From Clostridia bacterium (lineage in GTDB: Bacteria; Bacillota; Clostridia; Acetivibrionales; DSM-2933), in the NCBI GenBank assembly GCA_026416815.1, contig JAOAEJ010000013.1, forward strand, positions 62,001-126,000: a DNA stretch of 64,000 bases, read 5' to 3'. This document shows positions 47,401 to 51,400 of the stretch, piece after piece; position 1 is the first letter of the stretch; the number at the start of each line of letters is the position of its first letter. A program made the position numbers and the translations under genes. The notes under the pieces are model-generated. The model worked only from the letters and a program-made list of their open reading frames with translations. It searched no databases and was not told the origin of the DNA.

Positions 47401-48377
47401 AGCCATGGAACCAGGGATGTATGGGAATAAACGGGGAGAGAGTAGAGTACCCTTTGAGAGCTTCCATTAATTCCTTTGGTGCAGGAGGCTCCAATTCTCA
47501 CCTTATAATGGAAGAGTACCAAATGCCGGTAACTCCTGCTAAAAAGAACAGTCAGGTGCTTATAGTATTGTCGGCACGCAAGAAGGAAACACTTAACGAA
47601 TTAGTGACGAGGATGAGAGATTTCTTTGCAGAAAGTAGGAATATTTCACTAGATGATGTTGCTTTCACTCTTCAGGTAGGACGAGAGGCAATGGAAGAGC
47701 GTCTGGCAATCATTACTGATGGATGGGACGACCTTTTACATAAATTGAACGGAATTCTTGATGGTAGGGATGAAACGGAAAATGTTTTCCGCTCCTCGGT
47801 TAAACTTGGTGGCAAGGAACATACATTCATTGAAAGCACACTATATGCTGTTGAGATGATACAGGAAAGAGTCAGACAGGGAGCGCTGCACAAGATAGCA
47901 GAGCTTTGGATTAAGGGAGTTAGTATTGATTGGAACCTCATGCCTCAGAACAAGGACTGTAGAAGGCTGCCTCTACCGAAATATCCATTCGAAAAAAAGT
48001 CATATTGGCTGAAGCGAGAAAACACCGAAGTGCAGGTAAAAGATAATAATGACACAAATGCCGTAATTAGCCGTTTGAAGACTATTTTAAGTGAATTGAT
48101 TAATCTGCCTGTTGGTGAGATAGATGAAGATACGGCTTTGAAACGCTACGGTCTAGATTCGCTGCACGGAATGAGATTGATAAACCGTATAAGAGAAATG
48201 TTCGGGATAGATATTCCTGTTTCTAAGTTTCTAACGCTTACTACACTACGGGACATTACTCAATTTATAAATGACAGTATTAAGATTGAAAGTAACGCAA
48301 ATGAAGATATTTCCGATTTGTTGGATAGACTTGAGGCAGGGGAACTTACGCCTTATGAAGCCATATCGAAAAAATAG
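29436..48377 (+). CDS. trans-AT PKS subunit 2: ER, M6-M10
   Basis: Modular PKS of about 6,313 residues (10 more if the ATG at 29406 is used). Residues from 29436: docking helix 1-32; complete MDR-type ER 33-363; KS6 391-819, KR 1019-1495, ACP 1517-1605; KS7 1636-2070 with nested ACP-like insert 2125-2199, DH 2355-2629, KR 2634-3095, ACP 3112-3200; KS8 3246-3679, DH 3865-4139, KR 4142-4619, ACP 4644-4725; KS9 4783-5210, ACP 5461-5542; KS10 5592-6030, ACP 6208-6284; docking-type tail 6289-6313. No AT domain. KS10 lacks a catalytic His. Opening with an ER means it completes the module that ends subunit 1. Its C-terminal ACP feeds the condensation domain of subunit 3, 69 bp downstream. Confidence 0.96.
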   Translation: MDRKEILKLIQAKQLPIDKGVKLYDELVKNSIDKIPEHACIVLKSPGYVDDLSLSTARPKEPGNDEIQIEVRAFSLNFGDLLCVKGLYPTMPPYPFTPGFEVAGIATKVGKDVKRVKVGDPVISIMGPLMGGHSSIVTVSENWTVKKPDFLSFEEACSIPITFLTVYHAFEAVRIQQGEKILIQTAAGGTGLIAVQLAMNSGAEIYATAGSGEKLKYLHDMGVRNLINYREEDFYQKVMEMTDGRGVDIVLNTLSGEAIQKGINLLGSGGRYVEIAMTGLKSSNPINMAHMVDNQSFYSVDLRKFLIKNQGLATKYLDIMVEYLESGIVKPTICKVFKFSEIKQAYKCLEDRRNIGKIVVSVTGQPTSIERAKSSEKKPEKDYATDSSKTVDIAVIGMAARFPGSPDINTFWENLANGIDLITEIPKERWDWKDYYHPDSDNLEKTNCKYGSFIENADLFDSSFFKISGREAEVTDPQQRIFLEECWNALEDAGYASEALDSKRCGVFVGVGGGDYQSRLRQNNIDRIPQSFWGNEPSVIPARIAYFLNLKGAAVSINTACSSSLVAIHVACRSILAGDSDMALAGGVFVCTTPEFYILSSNANMLSPDGRCKAFDKSANGFVPGEGAGVIVLKCLDEALKDGDHIYGVIKGSSINQDGKTNGITAPSSLSQTSLMVSLYEKYGINPETISYVEAHGTGTELGDPIEVGALTNAFNKFTSRKNFCWLGSVKTNIGHTVSAAGIAGVIKVLLALKHGNLPPLLNFNELNEHISFEDTPFKVNTALEEWKSEAGKPRRAAVSSFGFSGTNAHVVIEESPKKENTPNLQIPYYFIPLSAKTEQALRQRVEDLYKWLKYIDCSEHIGNIAYTLLMRRAHFPLRIALVARDTKDLMKKLGGLRSDFSGTDVHGSIQSDKEYQHNQNLITHANNLLNEISLYNLNKNTISEKKYLEKLSLIKEFYVKGYPLDWARLYNGGSQKHVSMPTYPFQRVSYWVPPIGQVDDEAGKLSKSRKTFKTVEDILAYYSPQWIEKPLTDTGMSKKQEGVIWVFGMEEELYEALKNRCESLIRLIRVIPGNAFTQNGRDTYTINPENEEDYLKLVNKLKSSNDLPSDILYVWSGPWNLNQAGIIEEAFISDGLLEKFNALVYLAKAFMKAASGRTVNLTFICQGNTPCIYPLSHGLSAFFRTLYIENPIYRFHSIQVIDDISNEEFLDLSLSAVRADGAAGEEIAYRNGKRMIRKLVRHTQVSSTMGQAFRHRGVYWLVGGSGGIGRLLVQYLAEKFDAVVYMTGRSDEPEYIKDIKGKVVYIKADVSKAGAARSIYSRIISETGSLNGVMNLAGVINDKYLINKSVENMQEVLAPKCWGTYYLDEATANEGLDFFMVFSSLVSFTGNSGQADYSFASGFIDGFMDMRNILCSEGKRRGNSISINWPLWEDGGMKLTQQAEKNMSEVLGLRPLGTSQGIEALMNCSQAGLTQLLVIYGNCEKFEGVFDTDSHYKWAGVEPHREVNENVKHYETETLLKWAKDYLKGVFAGVLKITPDSFETNTAFEDLGMDSLIVKDMNSKMEGIFGTLPRTLLFECCNIKALAEYLVKNNASQVLKAFNTLEISSKIDSVKETSPLEEENLMNKQYAKHCDEDIAIIGMNGRFPQARDIYEFWENLKSGKDCITEIPGDRWDYRDYYHPDAELAEQGKMYCKWGGFIDNASSFDTLFFNIPPRKAELMDPQERLLLQTSWLAIEDGGYNPKELSKKYSVGVFIGATTYTYQLWGPSEWLKGNHVFPESAAWSMANRISYFYDFKGPSIPVDTACSSSLTAIHQACGSIKKGECEVALVGGVNIYLHPSKYIGLCQMHMLSQDGRCKSFAEGADGFVPGEGVAVVILKPLSRAIRDKDNIYAVIKGSSVNHGGRTNGYTVPNPDSQAELICRALDDGRVEPLSITAIEAHGTGTALGDPIEIRGLSKAFAGSPKSCCAISSSKSNIGHLESAAGIVGLIKMALQLKYKQLVPTLHIKELNKDIQLEGSPFYIQKELTEWKKTVSNTGSGNFTYPRRGGISSFGAGGSNAHVILEEYDSVQVCKKVGNSSETHLIVLSAKTTENLDEMCNRLCFYLEERTGLRQDRTGGAKGFCEAVNIMAAEILGVKPEDILSGELFEDIGLDAVNMSILLGKINSAYNTDIKIDTMMKYKCLSDFEEDIYTKYLSAASPDREDVLSLGSIAYTLQTGRQHMEERVALVVSSIEELISMLRSYTSGQADIAHIYRGNIFNSAPETGDSYIRSLIKNKDYYALAALWVSGADIDWETLNRDSERRRVSLPGYSFSIERYWIPVEDKKITVSDFEANPKYNGVPIKNESQAKEFKDTVEFSGDEFYIRDHVVAGKLVMPASAYLDVVCSSYTRFSPGKAYKMCNLLWMRPFIFEDGIQGNPCSKSMYITLKPGNGKIDYEVYSSNGEEVLIHHTGEIQEWDTSRMLPQRVIDIESIKARCQRTLNGWECYNILENGGISYGQSLCVIHEIHSSGKEAVATLKLPPFLQDCGFDFTLHPSIIDGALQSIIGVDIGDGGGPYIPFSIGEINILKPLEDTVYTYISVSDSGNMSGSRLKKIDMIIANTAGEILIDIKNIALREVKPPEGKNDSVDTVFLENTWVHKELAANMARSHAQRETLLVVNAPEKLYGIESFNNIFFPAKTASEGVSNLDRDEDIFRFLESLKEQGNYPEKIVIFAPEVREVLDMTGAMIENTYYFIQKFTRSLMQFKADKEIRLLYIYCASQKNIQPFYAGIGGFFKTLRREKPGFVCKTVGVESYSQSSINIYMEFQADTDEYEILYTDGGRYVKELKEIGIEEAEQKINLRNGGTYLITGGMGALGSSFAHYLAYEIKSNLVLVGRTHLDDAKQEKIEQLERLGTKVVYIQADLSVLEEAKFVIQKAKELFGGIDGIIHCAGVIRDSFIMKKTRNEMEEVFKSKALSALNIDAVTQSEKLDFFIMFSSLAGVLGNPGQSDYAYSNCFIDAFSQYRENLRAEGMRWGKSISIQWPYWQDGGMPLSEEYIEGISEKTGMIPLPIKEGVKIFRNILDGRLHEIAVTYGYTRKIRETFGGHSQNRTEGMTMQLPKNNATNTQLIDKAQNLLMEILSAEIKLPVTRINAKDPLQKYGIDSLIIVKINREMEKYFGEMSKTLLFEYQTIEELAVYIVENYSDRVAKIFGYNSAADIDSRRIPESARRPNPAESIKTPVNTRVVSTSANEPDYTYEEIAIIGISGKYPMAADLDSLWENMKAGRDCITEIPKARWDYEKYFDPSKNKKGKTNSKWGGFIDDVDAFDPLFFNITPGEAEWMDPQERLFMETVWHTVEDAGYTRQSLKNDSIGVFVGLMYAQYNLFETEVEGTSMYPVGSYASIANRVSYFFNFRGPSIAVDTMCSSSLTTIHLACESIRRGECDAAVAGGVNVTIHPNKHLHLSMGGFAASDGRCRSFGNGGDGYVPGEGVGAVFLKPLSKAISDGDRIYGVIKSSFINHGGKTNGYTVPNPIAQTDLILNALKRAKWNPETISYVEAHGTGTSLGDPIEINSLAKAFGKYTNKKQFCSIGSIKSNIGHLESAAGIAAVSKVLLMMKHKQLVPSIHSDIINENINFSNSPFYVQSELQGWEPVTVYENEKDVSYRRRAAISAFGAGGANAHVLIEEYRPDSTEAEAFYDNSQPLLILLSARTKERLKEYAANLVRYVKARRSTIDKEYLTSVAYTLQVGREAMEQRLAMTVQSSDELSEKLEAFVNGNEMDGEIFVGSTLGEHSNVSILVDGEEGQQYLQSLISNKRFGKLAQLWTCGVDVDWKALHGSVHSPIVSLPGYPFAKGRYWIQSPDKNRMLKSGINSKLHPLVHTNTSTLRKQNFSSNFTGNEFFLEDHIVGGQKVLPGVVQLEMARVAGELAGEERVGGLRDVIWTSPSIYSGNLMTIQTGISINSGKVLFEISSGESGQHNAISQGELIFNEEFEVPARIEIDKIRSRCFETLSSGKAYEMFDGMGLNYGPKMRAVNEVYYNENEALSLLVLPNIGQYSEAEIQYHPAMMDGAFQTIAGLLLDERDNDSLMYLPFSVGRVEFIKSLTPRCYAYVAKKNNGSPQEVCFDIQITDTEGEVLMVFKNLQLKPSGSGEQLMYFHREWQREELSAGSGGMLPDSRTMVFDISGGLNGILRNGIPDDSQGLPIHVTNGERYLKLGDREYQMDFSNPTDYSVLLADLKKSGKNIENIVYFNVESSLPILNEEHINSELNKNLLNQLHLLKALAIESSNRIGFLYVYGSSESLTKVFQTGVRGFAQVVRLEHTNILYKTLGVDQSYSNEQVLRTIVNELKYTGQGAVNISYSGGSRFVETIREAGAPVSRLENMSFKQNGVYWITGGLGALGRIIAHYLVKKFSARLILTGRSDLTADTQIKIDELLKSGAEIVYYKGDISNKKSVDDIYGYIKRRFGKLDGIIHTAGITSDSLIINKDIARAREVLAPKVLGTINLDEVTKDEKLDVFVLFSSVGGVFGNYGQADYAYANVFIDDFARYRESLRERKERKGRTVSVVWPFWKEGEMKVSENVLMTTRQEIGLHPLSTDNGIKALEYGLSQDKDHIIVVQGNGALLKKKLDNVYRYTQQHTNSEVKPVSAADSDSVKLFLKKIIIEETKLSNADIKPDEVWTNFGIDSTVNLRLVASLERHFGVLPKTLFFEYTTLNSMTEYFKQYHNAKLEELCSAPKGFRSADINILSNDVMGQVTAASQMSGTDSLHNVYENNRFTNYKIESKTEDKELPDGIAIIGVSGRYPKSSNLEEFWQNLKNGEDCITEIPKDRWDYSQYFDSQKGKPGKSYSKWGGFIDQADRFDPLFFKISPREAASMDPQQRVFMETAWHTLEDAGYPAECLKGKSLGVFVGVMYGQYQLFGSEDTVRDNGVVLDSSYASVANRVSYFFDFRGPSIAVDTMCSSSLTSIHLACQSIRMGECEMALAGGVNLTIHPSKYVNLSQGKFVSSEGLCRSFGIGGDGYVPGEGVGAVLLKPLKKAVADEDIIYAVIRGSSVNHGGKSSGYTVPNPTAQAEVIDMGLKLAGWNPETIGYLEAHGTGTSLGDPVEMKGLLGVFGTPNSGRKCPIGSVKSNIGHLESAAGIAGLTKVILMMKNKTLVKSLHSETLNPYIDFDNMPFYVQRNTEKWERHCKELPLRAGVSSFGAGGSNAHLLVEAYDEKLHEDKYEYSKKQIVIISAKTWESVKAYAGTLAAFLSKEMLRKNHDSKTLLSNVAFTLQTGREEMENRLAIVVEDMEQLVEKLTLFKKGIADIQGVYAGTHPGDSEDIQSTINSVIYDEESIASRWVSGGRIDWRSLHQGYAPRHISLPGYAFERKRYWFDTFTSQPQAESPVVLKTKPTGLLLKDFTEIDDDQPKKTHEDKVVLKKILNKEVALRKESDLPTAQTEITVTLPEKKSVEEIMEVKPAVVYPDIRREIENAMMDVLYLSKDDIDPTKDFMDLGMDSVLAIEFAKRLSKAFLIEIKTIDLYEYKTVESLAAKLQTMLEGLKDNTAGTLLPHGEDCAEAVNNGDTVPGDLYKTIGNTAHVSETKTGKLPDTHKQEDIAVIGISGRYPMAENINSFWEILKQGKNCIGEIPGERWDYRTYFDTDRQKTNKIPSKWGGFIKDIDKFDPLLFNISPREAEILDPQVRIMLELAWEALEDAGYSRSELQRNDELGQKPKVGVFVGSMYLQYPWVSGDTDMGSLLSNSSYWSIANRISYFFNFKGPSMSVDTACSSSMTAIHLACESIRNGECSVALAGGVNLSLIPNKYMGISQMGMLSSKAESRGLGDSDGYVPGEGAGAVILKPVSKAVIDRDHIYAVIKGSGISHSGQTEGFTSPDSDAQAALITETLEKSGINPRTISCMELSTTGSPAGDAAEFEGICKAFRRYTMDRGFCSIGTVKSNIGHIEASSGIAQLTKVVLQLWKRQLVPTINWQPLNPNIRLDGSPFYIQKDLQPWNQGCMGINGERVEYPLRASINSFGAGGSNSHLIMEEYQMPVTPAKKNSQVLIVLSARKKETLNELVTRMRDFFAESRNISLDDVAFTLQVGREAMEERLAIITDGWDDLLHKLNGILDGRDETENVFRSSVKLGGKEHTFIESTLYAVEMIQERVRQGALHKIAELWIKGVSIDWNLMPQNKDCRRLPLPKYPFEKKSYWLKRENTEVQVKDNNDTNAVISRLKTILSELINLPVGEIDEDTALKRYGLDSLHGMRLINRIREMFGIDIPVSKFLTLTTLRDITQFINDSIKIESNANEDISDLLDRLEAGELTPYEAISKK
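29531..30525 (+). other. In-line MDR-type enoylreductase domain at subunit N-terminus
   Basis: Complete GroES-like plus Rossmann ER: FSLNFGDLLCVKG, PFTPGFEVAG, the AAGGTGLIAVQLA dinucleotide loop, GRGVDIVLNTLSGEA and GKIVVSV. No zinc-ligand set is evident, as is normal for PKS ERs. It is split from its presumed module (M5) by the subunit boundary and precedes KS6. Expected to saturate the alpha-methyl enoyl chain carried by ACP5. Confidence 0.9.
30606..34250 (+). other. PKS module M6: KS-KR-ACP
   Basis: KS6 (NTACSSS, EAHGTGT, NIGHTVS) has the FWGN...VIPARIAYFLNL signature also seen in KS14. There is no DH: the linker ends at about 32415 (YPFQRVSYW) and runs into the KR. The KR has VGGSGGIG, FSS and a catalytic Tyr, but DYSFAS puts Ser at Tyr+4 instead of Asn. 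B-type Asp in GVIND. ACP motif GMDSL. Expected output is a beta-hydroxy chain. Confidence 0.87.
34341..39035 (+). other. PKS module M7: KS-(nested ACP-like)-DH-KR-ACP
   Basis: KS7 (DTACSSS, EAHGTGT, NIGHLES) closely resembles KS3, sharing the YHPD...YCKWGGFI and WS(I/M)ANR(V/I)SYF features. Its linker carries an ACP-like insert. The DH has HVVAGKLVMP and HPSIIDGALQ. The KR has TGGMGALG, FSS, DYAYSN and B-type Asp in GVIRD. ACP motif GIDSL. Expected output is an alpha,beta-enoyl chain. Confidence 0.88.
35808..36031 (+). other. Serine-less ACP-like domain nested in the KS7 post-KS linker
   Basis: Carrier-protein pattern at the same linker position as in M3, between the LSAK helix and AYTLQTGRQHM: FCEAVNIMAAEILGV, PEDILSGELFEDIGLDAV, NMSILLGKINSAY, YKCLSDFEEDIYTKYL. 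The phosphopantetheine Ser is Ala (codon 35907-35909, GLDAV against GLDSV). The rest of the ACP consensus is well kept, so this copy is the easier one to recognise. Confidence 0.8.
39171..43610 (+). other. PKS module M8: KS-DH-KR-ACP
   Basis: KS8 reads DTMCSSS with EAHGTGT and NIGHLES. The DH has HIVGGQKVLP and HPAMMDGAFQ, both catalytic residues present. The KR has TGGLGALG, FSS, DYAYAN and B-type Asp in GITSD. ACP motif GIDST. Expected output is an alpha,beta-enoyl chain, so M7-M8 should give a diene. Confidence 0.9.
43784..46060 (+). other. PKS module M9: KS-ACP, candidate beta-branching module
   Basis: KS9 reads DTMCSSS with EAHGTGT and NIGHLES, so it should elongate. After the linker (YAFERKRYW, about 45540) comes a long charged stretch and then one ACP, Ser at 45918-45920 in GMDSVLAIEF. 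No KR or DH is present. As in M3 the ACP has Phe at the beta-branching flag position, and the two ACPs resemble each other (DSVL-x-x-EF, then KxLxKAF). Probably a substrate for an HMG-synthase cassette (inference). Confidence 0.85.
46209..48285 (+). other. PKS module M10: non-elongating KS0-ACP
   Basis: KS10 keeps the active Cys (46731-46733, DTACSSS) and the NIGHIEA histidine, but the EAHGTGT motif reads ELSTTGS. Ser (codon 47133-47135) replaces the first catalytic His. Such KS0 domains can be acylated and pass a chain on but do not decarboxylate malonyl units. The ACP (GLDSL, about 48057-48285) then presents the chain to the condensation domain of subunit 3. Confidence 0.88.
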
Positions 48378-48430
48378 GAGCATGTAAGGCGGAAGAAGGC
48401 TTATTTCGCTTCCTGATAAACTATACAAAA

Positions 48431-48436
48431 GGAGGG
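48431..48436 (+). promoter_or_regulatory. Strong ribosome binding site for subunit 3
   Basis: GGAGGG preceded by AAAA, 10 bases before the ATG at 48447. The 69-bp gap after subunit 2 contains nothing else clear. Confidence 0.75.
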
Positions 48437-48446
48437 ACCCTACTAT

Positions 48447-51400
48447 ATGAAGAACCTCTCAAAGCTTGATATTTTCAAAAAAGTCGCAAACAGAGAATTA
48501 AGCAAGGAAGAGGCTTTAATGCTTCTTAAAGAGGAGCAAAGGCTAAACAATCAAAATGATACAACAGATAACTTACAATCGAATAAATACCCCTTATGTG
48601 AAGGTCAAAAAGCATTGTGGCTTATCGAACACTTAACCCCGGGATTATATGCATATAATTTGCCGGGTGCGTTATGGATAGATCGGGAAGTAAATATTCC
48701 TGCATTAAAGAGTGCAATAAGTAAATGCTGGCAGAGGCATCCCTCATTGAGAACTGTATTTATGCATAATGATATGGGACTGTATCAGAAGGTTTTAGAG
48801 AAGCCGTTTACGGGATTTAGCGAGGTAAGCCTTACAACTGATAAAGAAAGCGAAATGATAGAATTTGTCCGAGCTGAAGCTAGGAACTCCTTTGACATTG
48901 AAAATGGCCCTTTAATGAGAGCTACACTTTTTAAACCGTCTAAAGGGGACTATATTTTATTGATCAACTTCCATCATATTGTTTTTGACGGAATATCATC
49001 TTTGATTTTTATCAATGAACTTATAGAACAATATAGCGCTTTAATTGAGGGGCGAAGTCCAAAGCTTCTACCCCTTGAAGCTACTTATGCACAGTTTGTT
49101 CAGCAGCAGCAGTCTTTTTTGCAAAGTGAGAAAGGTATGGGGGAAAAGGATTATTGGCTGCACCAAATGGAGGGTTATAACCCTCCGCTAGAACTGTGTA
49201 TAAGTAAATCCCGTCCTGCAAACTTTACTTTTAAGGGAAGCCGCCATACGCTGAAGCTTAATAGTGTTTTGGCTCGAAAGCTTGAGGAATTTTCTCTTAA
49301 CAGCGGGATAAATGTGTTTACTGTTATGCTTTGTGCATATAGCCTGCTTTTGCACATTTACAGCAGTCGTGAGGATATCGTTGTAGGAGTTCCGGTTGCA
49401 GGACGTAACTTAAGCAAGTTTGAAAATGTCATAGGCTACTTTATAAATATGCTTCCACTACGAAGCAATTTTTCTGGGGACATTACATATAAGGAGCTTT
49501 TACAAAAAAGTCAAAACGATTTTATGGAAGCTCTTCAGTATAGCGAATATCCCTACTATTCCCTTGTACAGGAATGGAGAAAAAATAGTGGTATAACAGA
49601 TAAAGAGCTTGTGAACGTATCATTTTATTTTCAAAACTGGCTGAAAAGCCCCAAAATGCAGCAAAACGCGTTCATAAAGGGTGTTGTACCTGAAATAGGG
49701 CAGGAAGGTGAGTTTGACCTTACGTTGGAGGTTTTACATGAAGACGATATCACCTTGAATTTTAAATTTAATCCGGATATTTTCGAGATTGAGGCAATAC
49801 AGCAGATAGCTGCACACTACGGCAATATTTTAACTGATATTGTAGATTGCCAAAATAAAATGATATCGCAAGCGGCACTCATGACAGAAGAAGAGAAAAA
49901 TACGACGCTTGTGCAGTGGAACAACACTGTAAGGAGTTATCCGAAAGAGGCAAGGGTATGCGACCTTTTTGAAGCCCGTACAGCGCAATCTCCCGAATCT
50001 ATAGCAGTTGTTTTCGGACAGACCTGCATGACATATAAAGAACTAAATCACAAAGCGGATATGCTCGCTGCAAGCCTTAGCAAATCAGGCGTTAGCTCAG
50101 GCTGTCCTATTGGGGTTTTTATGAGACGATCTGCAGACATGCTTGTGGCTCTCATAGGCATATTTAAGGCTGGCGGAGCTTATGTGCCCCTTGACCCAGG
50201 CTATCCTAAGGAACGCCTTGATTATATTATCAAGGATTCAGGCATACCCGTCCTTTTATCTGAATCCTCATTGGAGGAAAGGTGGTCATTGCTATCGTTA
50301 CCTGTCATTCTCATGGATAAAAACATGGAATGCACTCAAAAGGTTTTAGAGTTGGATAAAAAAGCAATTTCCGAAGAATACAAAGAGTTGGCTTACATTA
50401 TTCATACTTCGGGGTCTACAGGAAAACCCAAAGGGGTAGCTGTAGGACACCAGGGATTAACAAACTTCCTTTTGTCAATGGCAGAGCAGCCAGGCTGTAC
50501 CCAAAAGGATTATTTTCTTGCGCTTACAACAATATGTTTTGATATTTCGACCCTGGAATTATTCCTGCCCTTGGTTACGGGCGGAACAGTTGAGATTCTT
50601 ACGGAGAGCATAATACGTGACGGTATTCGTTTGAAGGAAGCTATAGAAGGTAGTAAAGCAACAATAGTACAAGCTACCCCTGCAACATGGAAAATGCTTC
50701 AACTTGCCGGGTGGTCAAATTCCAAGCCCATAAAGATATTATGCGGAGGCGAAGCTCTGAGCAGAGAGCTGGCAGATTTCTTGCTCAAAGATGGTGAAAG
50801 GGAGGTTTGGAACCTCTATGGCCCAACCGAAACCACCGTTTGGTCTACAGTTCAAAAGTTGACCCCAGGTGGAAAAATCCTTATTGGCCGTCCTATATGG
50901 AATACCGAATGTCATATACTGAATTCGCATATGCAGCCTGTGCCTGTGGGTGTAGCAGGAGATTTATATATCGGGGGCGATGGGCTGGCAAAAGGCTATC
51001 TGAACCTACCTGAGCTGACTAGGGACAGGTTTATTCCACATCCTTTCGGACAGCCCGGGGAAAGATTGTATAAAACAGGGGATTTGGCCCGATATACGTC
51101 CGACGGTATGATAGAGTTTGTAGGACGGAGTGACCAGCAGATAAAGTTGCATGGATTCCGAATTGAATTAGGTGAAATAGAGACAGCTCTACAGAAAGTA
51201 GAGGGTATAGACGCGGCTATAGCTTCGGTAAGGAAGGATAGTAACGGAAGCGCTTCTTTGGTTGCGTTTATAGTATCGGATGACAGTAAGAAACAGGATA
51301 CCGCTTTAGTAAAAGAAAAGCTGGGACGTTGGCTTCCTGCCTACATGATACCCTCCAGAATTGTATATTTAAAATCATTCCCTATGACTTTGAATAAAAA

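Noticed and set aside
48378..48446. GGAAG/CTTCC pairing in the gap before subunit 3
   Set aside because: Only five base pairs; no T-tract follows and a strong ribosome binding site comes next.
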